Below are positions 1 to 10,816 of a stretch of 42,943 nt of DNA, piece after piece. Both the position numbers and the translations under genes were made by a program. Numbering within the stretch: position 1 is the stretch's first letter; every line of letters starts with the position of its first letter. The notes under the pieces were generated by a model. It was not told where the DNA came from. It worked only from the letters and a program-made list of their open reading frames with translations, and did no database searches. The stretch comes from Avibacterium gallinarum (GTDB lineage Bacteria > Pseudomonadota > Gammaproteobacteria > Enterobacterales > Pasteurellaceae), in NCBI RefSeq assembly GCF_002921135.1, contig NZ_PQVJ01000029.1, forward strand, positions 1 to 42,943. Direction: 5' to 3'.

Positions 1-7
1 ATTTTTC

Positions 8-16
8 ACCGCACTT
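8..16 (-). repeat. DNA uptake sequence (USS) downstream of glpK
   Basis: Perfect 9-mer ACCGCACTT, the complement of the Haemophilus-type uptake core AAGTGCGGT. It lies 17 bp past the glpK stop codon. Such motifs mark DNA for uptake by competent Pasteurellaceae and support the family assignment. Confidence 0.85.
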
Positions 17-32
17 TTTCTAACAAGGAATA

Positions 33-1613
<1,581 letters not shown>

Positions 1614-1684
1614 CTAAAACGAAAGAATTACTTAAAAGAAAATAATCGAAAACGCTCAAATTTAAAATGAGCAATATTCAAATT

Positions 1685-1700
1685 TTTGATCCACTTCACA
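1685..1700. promoter_or_regulatory. CRP-like site 1, glpK-glpF region
   Basis: TTTGA-N6-TCACA matches the CRP core TGTGA-N6-TCACA at 9 of 10 positions and has T-rich and A-rich flanks. Glycerol genes are classic CRP targets, so catabolite control of glpK and/or glpF is likely. Confidence 0.55.
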
Positions 1701-1767
1701 AAATATTTTTACCGCCCCCTATTATGGGTTATTTACTATATTTCAATAATAATCAATAAATTAAAAA

Positions 1768-1783
1768 TGTGATCCAGTTAGCA
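1768..1783. promoter_or_regulatory. CRP-like site 2, glpK-glpF region
   Basis: TGTGA-N6-TAGCA has a perfect left half-site and a right half with two mismatches. It shares the string TGATCCA with site 1 some 80 bp away, so the two may be one site per divergent promoter. Confidence 0.4.
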
Positions 1784-1942
1784 AATTGGAGAAAAAGTAG
1801 ATAAATCCTTACAAAAAGTATTGCTTTATAAGATTTTCTATTAATAATGAAATACGCACCAATAATATTCAAAAGAACACTTTTTGGATCTAAACGAAAG
1901 AAAATTACAGATCTCATAAAATGGATTAAAAAGGAGTGCATT

Positions 1943-2680
1943 ATGAATGCTTATCTGGCTGAATTTATTGGTACGGCATTACTAATTTTAATGGGGAATG
2001 GTGTCGTTGCAAATGTCTGCTTAAATAAAACCAAAGGGCAAAGTTCAGGGTGGATTGTGATCACCACCGCTTGGGCGTTTGCGGTTTATGTGGCGGTGGT
2101 CGTAACAGGGCCTTATAGTGGCGCACATCTTAACCCAGCGGTAACCCTTGGCTTAGCGGTCATTGGCAGTTTCGACCCTTCAATGATTTTAGGCTATATT
2201 GCAGCGCAAATTGCAGGAGGAATGTTCGGCGCGCTACTAGTGTATATTTTCTATAAAGATCATTTTGCAGCTACTGAAGATCAAGGCGCAAAACGCGCGT
2301 GTTTCTGTACAGAACCAGCCATTCGCAACTATGCTAGCAATTTTATTAGCGAAGTGATTGGCACCTTTGTTTTATTATTCGTGATTTTCTACATCACTGG
2401 CGCAAGCCTGAATTTTCCAGAAGGAAGCCCAACCCCAATTGGTTTAGGTTCGCTTGGTGCATTACCAGTGGCGATCTTAGTGTGGGCAATCGGCTTGAGC
2501 TTAGGCGGTACAACAGGTTATGCCATCAATCCTGCCCGTGATCTTGGCCCTCGTCTAACCCTTGGTTTACTAGGTAAAACCTTAAATACAGGTGCAGATT
2601 GGCAATACAGCTGGGTGCCTGTATTAGGCCCAGTTACAGGGGCTGTGTTGGCAGGTTTGCTGTACAACGCCTTAATGTAA
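1943..2680 (+). CDS. glpF: Glycerol uptake facilitator GlpF (short aquaglyceroporin)
   Basis: Inner-membrane channel of the major intrinsic protein family, passing glycerol for phosphorylation by GlpK. The 245-residue product carries both pore motifs: NPA at residues 64-66 in AHLNPAVTLG, and NPARD in the second half, whose Asp is typical of glycerol channels as opposed to water channels. About six hydrophobic segments are visible. I start it at 1943 behind AAGGAG; the frame runs 32 codons further upstream, but that part is charged and unrelated to the family. The protein is shorter than the roughly 280-residue E. coli GlpF and has the WIVITTAWAFAV-type first half seen in Gram-positive relatives. 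A strong terminator follows. Confidence 0.93.
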   Translation: MNAYLAEFIGTALLILMGNGVVANVCLNKTKGQSSGWIVITTAWAFAVYVAVVVTGPYSGAHLNPAVTLGLAVIGSFDPSMILGYIAAQIAGGMFGALLVYIFYKDHFAATEDQGAKRACFCTEPAIRNYASNFISEVIGTFVLLFVIFYITGASLNFPEGSPTPIGLGSLGALPVAILVWAIGLSLGGTTGYAINPARDLGPRLTLGLLGKTLNTGADWQYSWVPVLGPVTGAVLAGLLYNALM

Positions 2681-2698
2681 GAATGGATAGGAAAAAGG

Positions 2699-2734
2699 AA
2701 AGCGTTCAAAGTGGGGATATTTGAACGCTTTTTT
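2699..2734 (+). terminator. Rho-independent terminator after glpF
   Basis: A perfect 12-bp stem (2699-2710 with 2720-2731) encloses a 9-nt loop and ends in a run of T. It lies 19 bp past glpF and just before the convergent trmO end. Confidence 0.9.
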
Positions 2735-2747
2735 ATGTGGGCTAGCC

Positions 2748-3464
2748 CTATTCTTCTGCAATCTCAATCACCTCCACCCACTCATCATTTTCCACCCACC
2801 ACCGAACATTAAATTCATACAATTTCATTCCATAAATACGATCAGATGTTTTTCCTTGTTGATAAGCAGGGCGGGGATCTTGTTGCAGCACTTCTGTGAT
2901 AAAACGCTGAAAATTTGGATATTTTGCACCGCACTTGATTAATTGCCCTTGAGCCTGTGGGGAAAAGCGCACTTGTAGCTTTGCTTCGGGTGGCTGTTGG
3001 GCAAAGCCTGAATTGGCATTGGGTTCGCTGTCGGCATAGGCAATATAGGGTTTGATGTCAAAAATAGGGGTGCCGTCCACCAAATCGACCGAGCCTAAAT
3101 GCAACAACACTTCACCTTGATTGATTTCAATGCGTTTCAATTCTACTTTGGAAAGCCCTAAGGGATTGGGGCGATGTGTGGCGCGTGAAGCAAATACGCC
3201 AATGCGTTGATTACCGCCAAGGCGTGGCGGACGCACGGTAGGCTGCCATTTGCCTGTGGGGATTTTATCAAACTGGAAAATAAGCCATAAGTGAGAAAAT
3301 TGATCCAAGCCACGCACAGCTTCAGGTTGGTTATAAGGCGCGAGTAAGCGGATTGTGCCAATGCCGTCTTGCACTAAGTTGGGCTGGCGTGGCACGGAAA
3401 ATTTCTCTTTATAAGGCGTGTGAATAATCCCGATGGGGGAAAGGGTTAAATTAAGTTGCGACAT
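2748..3464 (-). CDS. trmO: tRNA (N6-threonylcarbamoyladenosine-A37)-N6-methyltransferase TrmO
   Basis: SAM-dependent methylation of t6A37 to m6t6A37 in threonine tRNAs; the family was formerly called YaeB/TsaA/VirR. The 238-residue length is usual. The N-terminal beta-barrel domain begins with [15 protein letters not shown] and contains the family signatures around residues 85-105, including [11 protein letters not shown]. The C-terminal part has RPAYQQGK and [12 protein letters not shown], as in family members. It is convergent with glpF and divergent from menA, with about 94 bp between the trmO and menA starts. It appears to be a stand-alone gene. Confidence 0.93.
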   Translation of the reverse strand: MSQLNLTLSPIGIIHTPYKEKFSVPRQPNLVQDGIGTIRLLAPYNQPEAVRGLDQFSHLWLIFQFDKIPTGKWQPTVRPPRLGGNQRIGVFASRATHRPNPLGLSKVELKRIEINQGEVLLHLGSVDLVDGTPIFDIKPYIAYADSEPNANSGFAQQPPEAKLQVRFSPQAQGQLIKCGAKYPNFQRFITEVLQQDPRPAYQQGKTSDRIYGMKLYEFNVRWWVENDEWVEVIEIAEE

Positions 3465-3479
3465 ATTTTCCTTAAACAG

Positions 3480-3508
3480 TTAAAATGGCGAAAATAAATG
3501 AGTACAAT
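3480..3508 (+). promoter_or_regulatory. Sigma70-like promoter of menA-rraA
   Basis: TTAAAA (3480-3485), a 17-bp spacer and TACAAT (3503-3508), about 50-60 bp before menA in the trmO-menA divergent gap. Confidence 0.55.
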
Positions 3509-3558
3509 AGCCCATTCTTTGGGATATTTTACGCCAAAATCAGGATTTAGAAAGATAA

Positions 3559-4473
3559 GTGAAAAATATGGATAAACAAGTTGTTAAAATGTGGGTGGAA
3601 ACCGCAAGACCAAAAACCCTGCCTTTAGCCGCCGCTTCGATTGTTATGGGGGCAGCACTTGCCTATTGGGATCATAAATTTAGCTGGCAAATCAGTCTGT
3701 TATGTTTGATTACCACCTTGTTGCTACAAATTCTTTCGAACTTTGCCAATGATTATGGCGATCATCAAAAAGGCAGTGATACTGCAGAGCGTATTGGCCC
3801 ATTGCGTGGCATTCAGCACGGCGTGATTAGTGCGCAGCAGCTGAAAAAAGGGCTTATTGCGGTGATCTTAGCAAGTTTATTTTTCGGTTTCCTGTTAATT
3901 GGCATTGCGTATCAAAGTTATGCGGATCTCTTGGCATTTTCTCTTTTAGGCGGGCTTGCCATTATTGCCGCGATTACTTATACCGTAGGCGCAAAGCCCT
4001 ATGGTTATATGGGATTAGGCGATATTTCCGTGCTGCTGTTTTTTGGTATTTTGGGCGTATGCGGTACGTATTATTTGCAAACTCACCAACTAAATTTAAT
4101 GATTTTTTTACCCGCACTTGCAACCGGGCTTTTTGCTACTGCGGTATTAAATATCAATAATTTACGCGATATTGAGCAAGATAGAAAAGCAGGTAAAAAT
4201 ACCCTTGCCGTTCGTCTTGGGGCGAAAAATGGGCGAATTTATCACTGCACTTTATTAGCTGTAGGGGCGTTGTGTTATGTGATTTTTGCCTTAGCGAATT
4301 TCCACCATTTATTGAGCTTTATTTTTCTTTTGGCGTATCCTTTATTGGTGAAGCACGCCTTGTATGTTTATCGCAGCCAAGATCCCCTGTTATTGCGTCC
4401 AATGCTCGGGCAAATGTCAATGTTAGCGCTTTTAACCAACTTACTTTTTAGTTTCGGCTTGCTAGTGGGCTAG
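3559..4473 (+). CDS. menA: 1,4-dihydroxy-2-naphthoate polyprenyltransferase MenA
   Basis: Integral membrane UbiA-family prenyltransferase that attaches the polyprenyl tail to 1,4-dihydroxy-2-naphthoate, giving demethylmenaquinone. The product then passes to UbiE, encoded further right in this window. The 304-residue protein has about eight or nine hydrophobic segments and both Asp-rich motifs: NFANDYGDHQKGSD near residues 55-70 and DIEQDRKAGKNTLAVRLG near 215-232. The start is uncertain: GTG at 3559 or ATG at 3568, three codons on, neither with a strong ribosome binding site. The family sequence begins just after, at WVETARPKTLPL. rraA follows after 49 bp, an order also found in enterobacteria. 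Confidence 0.95.
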   Translation: MKNMDKQVVKMWVETARPKTLPLAAASIVMGAALAYWDHKFSWQISLLCLITTLLLQILSNFANDYGDHQKGSDTAERIGPLRGIQHGVISAQQLKKGLIAVILASLFFGFLLIGIAYQSYADLLAFSLLGGLAIIAAITYTVGAKPYGYMGLGDISVLLFFGILGVCGTYYLQTHQLNLMIFLPALATGLFATAVLNINNLRDIEQDRKAGKNTLAVRLGAKNGRIYHCTLLAVGALCYVIFALANFHHLLSFIFLLAYPLLVKHALYVYRSQDPLLLRPMLGQMSMLALLTNLLFSFGLLVG

Positions 4474-4522
4474 CAATAGGCATATACTAGAACAATCATT
4501 TTCAGCGTAAAAAGGTGAACTT

Positions 4523-5023
4523 ATGTGTATTGATACTTCCACATTGTGCGATGTTTATTTAGATCAAGTTGATGTTGTTGAACCGATCTTTTCTAATTTT
4601 GGTGGATTGACCTCATTTTACGGCAAGGTTACCACGGTAAAATGCTTTGAAAGCAATGGCTTAATTGCCGAGATTTTAGAAGAAAACGGTGAAGGTCGCG
4701 TATTATTAGTTGATGGTGGTGGTGCAGTGCGCCAAGCCTTGATTGATGCGGATCTTGCTCAGCTTGCCCTAGATAATGGCTGGGAAGGAATTATTGTTTA
4801 CGGTGCAGTTCGCCAAATTCAACAATTAGAAAATTTAGATATTGGTATTCAAGCTCTTGCGCCAATTCCAGTGGGCGCAAGTGATGATACGCAAGGGGAA
4901 GTTGATGTGCCAGTGAATTTTGGTGGCGTTACTTTCTACCCAGAAGACTATGTGTATGCAGATTTAACTGGCATTATTCTTTCGCAAGAGCCGTTAGAGT
5001 TAGAAGATGTCGAAGAAGAATAA
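4523..5023 (+). CDS. rraA: Ribonuclease E activity regulator RraA
   Basis: RraA binds RNase E and the RhlB helicase and inhibits mRNA decay; it forms ring-shaped trimers and resembles an inactive aldolase/methyltransferase fold. The 166-residue product starts with [20 protein letters not shown] and has [27 protein letters not shown] and [13 protein letters not shown], highly typical of the family. The C terminus is strongly acidic (LELEDVEEE). AAGGTGA precedes the ATG by a good spacing. It follows menA and ends in a terminator, so it is probably co-transcribed with menA. Confidence 0.96.
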   Translation: MCIDTSTLCDVYLDQVDVVEPIFSNFGGLTSFYGKVTTVKCFESNGLIAEILEENGEGRVLLVDGGGAVRQALIDADLAQLALDNGWEGIIVYGAVRQIQQLENLDIGIQALAPIPVGASDDTQGEVDVPVNFGGVTFYPEDYVYADLTGIILSQEPLELEDVEEE

Positions 5024-5040
5024 TTTGATTAAGGATTAAC

Positions 5041-5073
5041 ATAATGGCAAGGTTTTCTTGCCATTATTTTTTT
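5041..5073 (+). terminator. Rho-independent terminator after rraA
   Basis: A perfect 11-bp stem (5041-5051 with 5057-5067), a 5-nt loop and a T run. It begins 18 bp after the rraA stop. Confidence 0.92.
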
Positions 5074-5124
5074 CTCCTTGTTTTTCCTTTTCTTATCCCT
5101 TTGTACGATTTCCCCAATTATTTT

Positions 5125-5140
5125 TCTGACCTGCCTCACA
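5125..5140. promoter_or_regulatory. CRP-like site before the DASS transporter gene
   Basis: TCTGA-N6-TCACA matches the CRP core at 9 of 10 positions, about 110 bp upstream of the transporter start. CRP control of a C4-dicarboxylate carrier would be sensible; the role is inferred. Confidence 0.45.
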
Positions 5141-5183
5141 AAACCACAAATTTTTTGTTGCTTTTTATTAACAAGTTGATAAC

Positions 5184-5220
5184 GTTAGCTTGTCTTTATG
5201 ACTAACCCAAAAAAGTTAGT
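5184..5220 (+). promoter_or_regulatory. Alternative hairpin segments in the DASS gene leader
   Basis: Three short complementary segments occur in order: GTTAG (5184-5188), ACTAAC (5201-5206) and GTTAGT (5215-5220). The middle one can pair with either neighbour, giving two mutually exclusive small hairpins just before the ribosome binding site. Any function is speculative. Confidence 0.25.
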
Positions 5221-5248
5221 ATCCACGTCTTCATAAAGAGGGATTATT

Positions 5249-6634
5249 ATGAACGCAGCAACAAACAATTCTACATCACATCGCAATGGAATTATTCTCC
5301 TTGTGGATATGGTGCTTTTCTTTGTTTTATTACATTTTTTACCTTTTGATGCTAAAGCGAACAAAGGCTTAGCGATGCTGGCATTTATCGCTGTGTTATG
5401 GCTCACCGAAGCTTTGCACGTTACCATCACTGCGCTTTTAGTGCCGCTATTGGCCATTGTGTTGGATTTGGTTACCACCAAGCAGGCGCTGGTGGCCTTT
5501 GCTGATCCAAATATCTTCCTATTCTTTGGGGGATTTGCGCTTGCCACAGCCTTACACCAACAAAATATTGACCGTATGATTGCCAACAAAATTATGGCAT
5601 TAGCCGGCGGGCGTTTATTGGTGGCGGTGCTTTATCTCTTCACCATTACCGCATTTTTATCAATGTGGATGAGTAACACCGCAACCGCGGCAATGATGTT
5701 ACCATTAGCAATGGGAATTTTAAGCCAAATGGATAAAGAGCGTGAGCATAATACCTATGTTTTCGTACTATTAGGGATTGCTTATAGTGCAAGTATCGGC
5801 GGTATGGGAACGCTCGTAGGTAGCCCACCAAATAACATTGTGGCAACTCAACTTAAACTCACTTTCTCCGATTGGTTAAGTTACGGTTTACCGGTGATGA
5901 TTCTATTAATGCCAATTATGATTGGTACGCTATATATGGTATTCCGCCCGAAACTAAACCTCCATTTCAAACAAGATTTTGAAAAAATTGAGTTTAATTC
6001 TAAACGCATTATTACCCTTGCGATTTTCGTTTTAATCGCGCTATGCTGGGTGTTCAGCAGCAAAATTAACCCAATGCTTTCTTCTTTGCTAGGGCTTGAG
6101 AAAAAAATTGCCAGCTTTGATAGCGTGATTGCGCTCTTCGCTGCCGTGGTGATTTGTGCCACAGGCGTTGCTTCTTGGAAACAATTACAAAACAACACGG
6201 ACTGGGGTGTGTTAATGCTGTTTGGTGGTGGTTTAACCCTAAGTTCCGTATTGCGTGATTCAGGCGCGAGCCGCATTTTGGCTGATGGTATCGTATTCTT
6301 AATTGAAGGCGGACATTTCTATCTCATCGGCTTGTTGGTGGCAGCATTTATCATCTTCTTAACGGAATTTACTTCCAACACCGCAAGTGCGGCCTTATTA
6401 GTACCGATTTTTATCTCCATTGCACAATCTTTAGGAATGCCAGAGCTTGGCCTTGCATTAATCATCGGTTTAGGGGCATCTTGTGCCTTTATGTTACCAG
6501 TCGCCACACCGCCAAACGCGATTGTATTTGGTACTGGCGAAGTGAAACAACGTGAAATGATCCGCGCAGGTATCTTGCTCAATCTCATTAGCGTATTTGT
6601 GATTGGTACAGTGGCTTATTTATTATGGTTTTAA
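5249..6634 (+). CDS. DASS-family (SLC13/INDY-type) sodium-coupled dicarboxylate transporter
   Basis: Inner-membrane carrier of the divalent anion:sodium symporter family, probably importing succinate-type C4-dicarboxylates. The 461-residue length equals that of VcINDY-like proteins. The two SNT substrate/sodium motifs lie at residues 142-144 (MSNTATAAMM) and 376-378 (TSNTASAALL), and the family strings FFGGFALATAL and VGSPPNNIVAT are present. About eleven hydrophobic segments and hairpin loops are visible. The gene is transcribed alone, from a leader with a CRP-like site, and ends in a terminator. The exact substrate cannot be read from sequence; other Krebs-cycle acids are possible. Confidence 0.9.
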   Translation: MNAATNNSTSHRNGIILLVDMVLFFVLLHFLPFDAKANKGLAMLAFIAVLWLTEALHVTITALLVPLLAIVLDLVTTKQALVAFADPNIFLFFGGFALATALHQQNIDRMIANKIMALAGGRLLVAVLYLFTITAFLSMWMSNTATAAMMLPLAMGILSQMDKEREHNTYVFVLLGIAYSASIGGMGTLVGSPPNNIVATQLKLTFSDWLSYGLPVMILLMPIMIGTLYMVFRPKLNLHFKQDFEKIEFNSKRIITLAIFVLIALCWVFSSKINPMLSSLLGLEKKIASFDSVIALFAAVVICATGVASWKQLQNNTDWGVLMLFGGGLTLSSVLRDSGASRILADGIVFLIEGGHFYLIGLLVAAFIIFLTEFTSNTASAALLVPIFISIAQSLGMPELGLALIIGLGASCAFMLPVATPPNAIVFGTGEVKQREMIRAGILLNLISVFVIGTVAYLLWF

Positions 6635-6686
6635 AATGATAAGATGAAAGCAAGCTTTCGCCCTTATTTTCTTTTTCACATCGAAT

Positions 6687-6715
6687 AAAAATAGCGGAGA
6701 AATCCGCTATTTTTT
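6687..6715 (+). terminator. Rho-independent terminator after the DASS gene
   Basis: A perfect 12-bp stem (6687-6698 with 6703-6714), a GAAA tetraloop and a T-rich end. Confidence 0.93.
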
Positions 6716-6755
6716 GTTATCCTAAGTAACATTCAGATTATTTTCGGACAAGGTT

Positions 6756-7598
6756 ATGACTTCCCACAACAATACCCACAAAAAACAGCAAGAAAATGCA
6801 CCGCACTTTGCGCAAACTGACGTAGAACAGTCTAACGCAGTTCCTATTGATAACGAGCAAGAAACCACCCATTTTGGCTTCCAAACCGTGGCGAAAGCAG
6901 AAAAACAAAAGCTCGTAGCCAACGTATTCCATTCTGTGGCAGGCAAATATGATTTGATGAATGATTTGCTTTCTTTTGGCATTCACCGTGTTTGGAAACG
7001 CTTTACCATTGATTGCAGCGGCGTACGCAAAGGGCAGAAAGTGCTTGATCTGGCAGGGGGAACAGGGGATTTCAGCGCCAAGTTTTCTCGTATTGTGGGG
7101 GAAACTGGGCAAGTGATTTTGGCGGATATTAATTCTTCTATGCTCAATGTAGGGCGAGAAAAATTGCGTAACCTTGGCGTGATTGGCAACATCAATTATG
7201 TGCAAGCCAATGCGGAAACCTTGCCTTTTGCCGATAACACCTTTGATTGCGTGATTATCAGTTTTGGGTTGCGTAATGTTACAGACAAAGACAAAGCATT
7301 GCGTTCAATGTTTCGCGTGCTAAAACCCGGTGGACGTTTGTTAGTGTTGGAATTTTCCAAACCGATTTTAGATCCGTTAAGCAAAATCTATAATTTTTAT
7401 TCTTTCAATATTTTGCCGAAAATCGGCGAAGTGGTGGTGAATGACGGCGATAGTTACCGTTATTTAGCCGAATCGATCCGAATGCACCCGAAACAAGAAG
7501 ATCTTAAAACAATGATGGAGCAAGCGCGGTTCGAGCAAGTGAGTTACTACAATCTCAGCGCGGGCATTGTGGCGTTGCACCGTGGCTATAAATTTTAA
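6756..7598 (+). CDS. ubiE: Ubiquinone/menaquinone C-methyltransferase UbiE
   Basis: SAM-dependent enzyme that C-methylates demethylmenaquinone and 2-polyprenyl-6-methoxy-1,4-benzoquinol, so it acts directly after MenA and in ubiquinone synthesis. The 280-residue protein has the SAM motif [11 protein letters not shown] near residues 96-106 and the family motifs [25 protein letters not shown] and FGLRNVTDK. It carries about 28 extra N-terminal residues relative to E. coli UbiE, rich in N, Q and H. No later ATG before the conserved region could replace the start. A perfect uptake sequence (6800-6808) is embedded in this extension. It is first in ubiE-ubiJ-ubiB. Confidence 0.97.
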   Translation: MTSHNNTHKKQQENAPHFAQTDVEQSNAVPIDNEQETTHFGFQTVAKAEKQKLVANVFHSVAGKYDLMNDLLSFGIHRVWKRFTIDCSGVRKGQKVLDLAGGTGDFSAKFSRIVGETGQVILADINSSMLNVGREKLRNLGVIGNINYVQANAETLPFADNTFDCVIISFGLRNVTDKDKALRSMFRVLKPGGRLLVLEFSKPILDPLSKIYNFYSFNILPKIGEVVVNDGDSYRYLAESIRMHPKQEDLKTMMEQARFEQVSYYNLSAGIVALHRGYKF

Positions 7599-7609
7599 GC
7601 GAGTAAAAA

Positions 7610-8239
7610 ATGAACTTTCTGCAACAATTAATGCTGCCACAATGGCTCAACGGGGCGCTGGAATCCTTGCTAAATTATTTGTTAAAACGCACCGCACATA
7701 GCGAAATTTATTTACGCAAACTTAACGGCAAAGTGCTAAAAATCAATGTGCAACAAATTGATTTTCCGATTTATTTTGTGTTCTCGCCACAGCGCATTGA
7801 TCTGCTCAATCAATATGAGGGTGAAGTGGATTGTGCGGTGAATCTCAAAGCACAGCTATTGTTACAAATGCCGAGCAAGCATCAATTATCCGCCCATTTA
7901 AACGATCAATCCATTCAGCTACAAGGGGATTTGCAAGTCTTGCAAGATTTCACTGCCTTGTTGGAGTTTTTAGAAAAAGATCCTGCCGAATTGCTTTCCC
8001 CTTTTGTGGGTGATGTGGTGGCACAAAGTGCGGTGAATTTTTTGCGTAATTTTGCCCAAATGGCAAAAAGAAAATTGCAACAAAGCCAGCAATATTGGGG
8101 GGAGCGTTTAACGGAAGAATGGGCGGTAATTTCGCCAAGCCTTGCCATTGCAGATTTTTGCGAACAAGTAAAAACGCTGGAAAAACACACCGCACTTGTG
8201 GAACAAAAATTAGCTCAACTTGAAAAGAACCGAATTTAA
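7610..8239 (+). CDS. ubiJ: Ubiquinone biosynthesis accessory factor UbiJ (SCP2 domain)
   Basis: Non-enzymatic lipid-binding factor of the aerobic ubiquinone-synthesis complex. The 209-residue product has an N-terminal SCP2 sterol-carrier-like region (about residues 15-120, with [21 protein letters not shown]) and a C-terminal helical coiled coil ([24 protein letters not shown]), the usual UbiJ layout. It lies 11 bp after ubiE and 4 bp before the chosen ubiB start, clearly within one operon. The family is poorly conserved; position between ubiE and ubiB makes the assignment firm. An uptake sequence (8189-8197) lies in the coiled-coil coding part. Confidence 0.92.
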   Translation: MNFLQQLMLPQWLNGALESLLNYLLKRTAHSEIYLRKLNGKVLKINVQQIDFPIYFVFSPQRIDLLNQYEGEVDCAVNLKAQLLLQMPSKHQLSAHLNDQSIQLQGDLQVLQDFTALLEFLEKDPAELLSPFVGDVVAQSAVNFLRNFAQMAKRKLQQSQQYWGERLTEEWAVISPSLAIADFCEQVKTLEKHTALVEQKLAQLEKNRI

Positions 8240-8243
8240 TCTG

Positions 8244-9881
8244 ATGACTTTTAAAGATTTCAAACGTTTATACAAAATTATCCGCACTTTTTTAATTTAC
8301 GGCATTGATGAAGCCTTGCCCCACAACGCCTACACGCGACCTTTGCGCTGTTGGCGGAAAACCTTATTTTGGCTACGCAATCAGCATAAAGATCTCGCCT
8401 TTGGCTTGCGTTTACGCCTTGCGTTACAAGAACTTGGGCCAGTTTGGATCAAGCTCGGGCAAATGCTTTCCACCAGACGAGATTTATTCCCCCCTGATAT
8501 TGCTGATGAATTGGCATTATTGCAAGATCAAGTTGAACCCTTTGATGGCAAGCTAGCGCGCGAACAAATTGAACAAGCTTTTGGCGGTAAATTAGAAACT
8601 TGGTTTGATGATTTTGATGAAACCGCGCTTGCTTCTGCGTCTATCGCACAAGTGCATACAGCAAAATTTAACGCTGCACAGCCCCTTGCAGGGAAAGAAG
8701 TGGTGCTGAAAGTGCTACGCCCGAATATTCAGCCACAAATTGAAGCAGATTTAAGCTGGATGTATAAACTCGCCAGTTGGATTCCACGTTTATCAAGTGA
8801 AGGGCATCGTCTGCGCGCGGTGGAAGTGATTCGCGAATATGAAAAAACCTTGCGTGATGAACTGGATTTACGCACCGAAATGGCCAATGCTATTAAGCTC
8901 AAAGCTAACTTTGCCGATAGCCCAATGTTGTATATTCCTGAAATGTATCAAGAATTTTGCTATCGCAATGTGATCACCATGGAGCGTATTTACGGCATTC
9001 CCGTTTCTGATGTGGAAACCCTAAAAGCCAACGGCACGGATATGAAATTACTGGCAGAACGTGGCGTGCAAGTGTTTTTTACCCAAGTGTTCCGCGATAG
9101 CTTTTTCCACGCGGATATGCACCCAGGGAATATTTTTGTTAATCCACAACACCCTGAAAACCCACAATATATTGGCATTGATTGTGGCATTGTTGGGCGT
9201 TTGAACGATAACGATAAACGCTATTTAGCGGAAAGTTTTGTCGCCTTTTTTAATCGTGATTATCGCAGAGTGGCGCAAATGCACGTTGATGCAGGTTGGA
9301 CGCCGAAAGATACCAATATTGATGAATTTGAACAGGCTTTCCGTGAAGTGTGCGAGCCGATTTTCGCCAAGCCCTTATCGGAAATTTCCTTCGGGCAGGT
9401 ATTGCTCAACTTATTCAATGTGGCGCGCGAATTTAATATGCAGGTGCAACCGCAGTTAGTGTTATTACAAAAAACCTTGCTTTACATTGAAGGATTGGGG
9501 CGTCAGCTTTATCCGCAGTTAGATTTATGGGACACCGCCAAACCTTTCTTACAAAATTGGTTGGACGAACAAATGGGCGTGAAAGCCTTGGCGAAAAATT
9601 TAAAGGCTAGCCTGCCTTATATTACCGAGCATTTACCGCAATTCCCCGCGACTTTGATGGACGCGTTAAAACAGCAAACGCAAATTCGCCAACAGTTACA
9701 CGAGATCAATAAAAAGTTGGCAAAACAGCAACGCTGGCAGAAAAAAGCCCTTGCGCTGATAATGGGAACAGTGCTGTTTTTAGGGACATTATGGCAATTT
9801 TCCGCCTTGCCGTTATGGGCAAATATCGGTTTATTAACAGGCGGTGGGCTGCTTTGGCTTATGGCGTTGATAATGCCATAG
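8244..9881 (+). CDS. ubiB: Ubiquinone biosynthesis regulatory protein kinase-like UbiB
   Basis: Atypical kinase-like ATPase (ABC1/ADCK/UbiB family) at the inner membrane, supporting ubiquinone synthesis. The 545-residue protein has the family KxGQ motif in [17 protein letters not shown], the Ala-rich nucleotide-loop segment ASASIAQVH, the catalytic-type [12 protein letters not shown] and the metal-binding [11 protein letters not shown]. Two hydrophobic helices close the C terminus ([18 protein letters not shown] and the following segment). I start at the ATG at 8244, giving a length like E. coli UbiB; the frame opens 8 codons earlier at a TTG inside ubiJ. Confidence 0.96.
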   Translation: MTFKDFKRLYKIIRTFLIYGIDEALPHNAYTRPLRCWRKTLFWLRNQHKDLAFGLRLRLALQELGPVWIKLGQMLSTRRDLFPPDIADELALLQDQVEPFDGKLAREQIEQAFGGKLETWFDDFDETALASASIAQVHTAKFNAAQPLAGKEVVLKVLRPNIQPQIEADLSWMYKLASWIPRLSSEGHRLRAVEVIREYEKTLRDELDLRTEMANAIKLKANFADSPMLYIPEMYQEFCYRNVITMERIYGIPVSDVETLKANGTDMKLLAERGVQVFFTQVFRDSFFHADMHPGNIFVNPQHPENPQYIGIDCGIVGRLNDNDKRYLAESFVAFFNRDYRRVAQMHVDAGWTPKDTNIDEFEQAFREVCEPIFAKPLSEISFGQVLLNLFNVAREFNMQVQPQLVLLQKTLLYIEGLGRQLYPQLDLWDTAKPFLQNWLDEQMGVKALAKNLKASLPYITEHLPQFPATLMDALKQQTQIRQQLHEINKKLAKQQRWQKKALALIMGTVLFLGTLWQFSALPLWANIGLLTGGGLLWLMALIMP

Positions 9882-9944
9882 CCTTTAGTTACAGGCAAAA
9901 TGTGGCGATAAATCAATAAAATGTGAAATAATGCAAATTGTCTA

Positions 9945-9973
9945 TTGTTCAAGATGAATAAAAAAGTTATATT
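9945..9973 (+). promoter_or_regulatory. Sigma70-like promoter of tatABC
   Basis: TTGTTC (9945-9950), a 17-bp spacer and TATATT (9968-9973). The likely transcription start lies about 33 bp before tatA. This suggests tatABC can be expressed independently of ubiEJB. Confidence 0.65.
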
Positions 9974-10012
9974 TTGGCACGATTTCATTCAGTTAGTTAT
10001 AGGAGTAAAAAA

Positions 10013-10237
10013 ATGGGTTTAGGTGGCGTAAGTATTTGGCAATTACTCATTGTTTTGTTAATTGTATTAGTTTTCTTCGGCACAAAAAAATTGCGTAATG
10101 TGGGTTCAGATTTAGGAACTGCAGTGAAAGGCTTTAAAAACGCAATGAAAGATGATGAAACAGCAGAGCCGAAAAAAATTGCCGATGACGCACAACAAGC
10201 GAAAACGGAAACTGTAAAAGACAAAGAACAGGCATAA
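10013..10237 (+). CDS. tatA: Sec-independent translocase subunit TatA
   Basis: Pore-forming subunit of the twin-arginine translocase, which exports folded proteins across the inner membrane. The 74-residue product has one N-terminal transmembrane helix ([15 protein letters not shown]), the [14 protein letters not shown] hinge and amphipathic helix, and a charged C-terminal tail. I start at the ATG at 10013, preceded by AGGAG; the frame extends 13 codons upstream but the conserved protein begins [12 protein letters not shown]. tatB follows after 3 bp. No tatD is present after tatC here. Confidence 0.96.
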   Translation: MGLGGVSIWQLLIVLLIVLVFFGTKKLRNVGSDLGTAVKGFKNAMKDDETAEPKKIADDAQQAKTETVKDKEQA

Positions 10238-10240
10238 TCC

Positions 10241-10807
10241 GTGTTTGATATAGGTTTTTCTGAATTACTGTTAATTTCTATTGTGGGCTTAGTGGTGCTA
10301 GGCCCTAAACGCTTGCCCGTGGCGATTCGTACCGTGATGGGCTGGGTTCGCACCATTCGCGGTTTAGCGGCGAATGTACAAAATGAATTAAGCCAAGAAT
10401 TAAAATTGCAGGAATTACAGGAAAGCATCAAAAAAGCCGAACACCTTAATTTACAGCAACTTTCTCCTGAATTGAGCCAAACGGTGGAAGAGTTAAAGGC
10501 TTCTGCGGAAAAAATTAAAGCCAATTTAGAAGAAAAAGCGGCAAGCACGCAAACGTCCTTTGAGCATCAAGTGCAAGAATTAAAAAGTGCGGTGCAAAAT
10601 TCTGAACAAATTTCTCCGCAAGAAACCGCACATCACGACAGCACTCAAAGTGATACATCGCCAGAAAACGCACTTTCCCCTGCGGATATGGCAGAGCTTG
10701 CCGAGCAAGATGAATCTCAACTGGAGCTGACCAGTGCGTACTATCCTGAAGATGATACCCTTGCTGATGTTGCCCCTTCAACAAAATCCCAATCAGAAAA
10801 AGCATAA
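10241..10807 (+). CDS. tatB: Sec-independent translocase subunit TatB
   Basis: Subunit of the TatBC receptor complex that recognises twin-arginine signal peptides. The 188-residue product begins [26 protein letters not shown], the canonical TatB membrane helix and GPKRLP hinge, followed by an amphipathic helix and a long Gln/Glu/Ser-rich tail. It starts with GTG at 10241, 3 bp after tatA. An uptake sequence (10585-10593) lies in the poorly conserved tail. Confidence 0.96.
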   Translation: MFDIGFSELLLISIVGLVVLGPKRLPVAIRTVMGWVRTIRGLAANVQNELSQELKLQELQESIKKAEHLNLQQLSPELSQTVEELKASAEKIKANLEEKAASTQTSFEHQVQELKSAVQNSEQISPQETAHHDSTQSDTSPENALSPADMAELAEQDESQLELTSAYYPEDDTLADVAPSTKSQSEKA

Positions 10808-10816
10808 AGGCATTTT

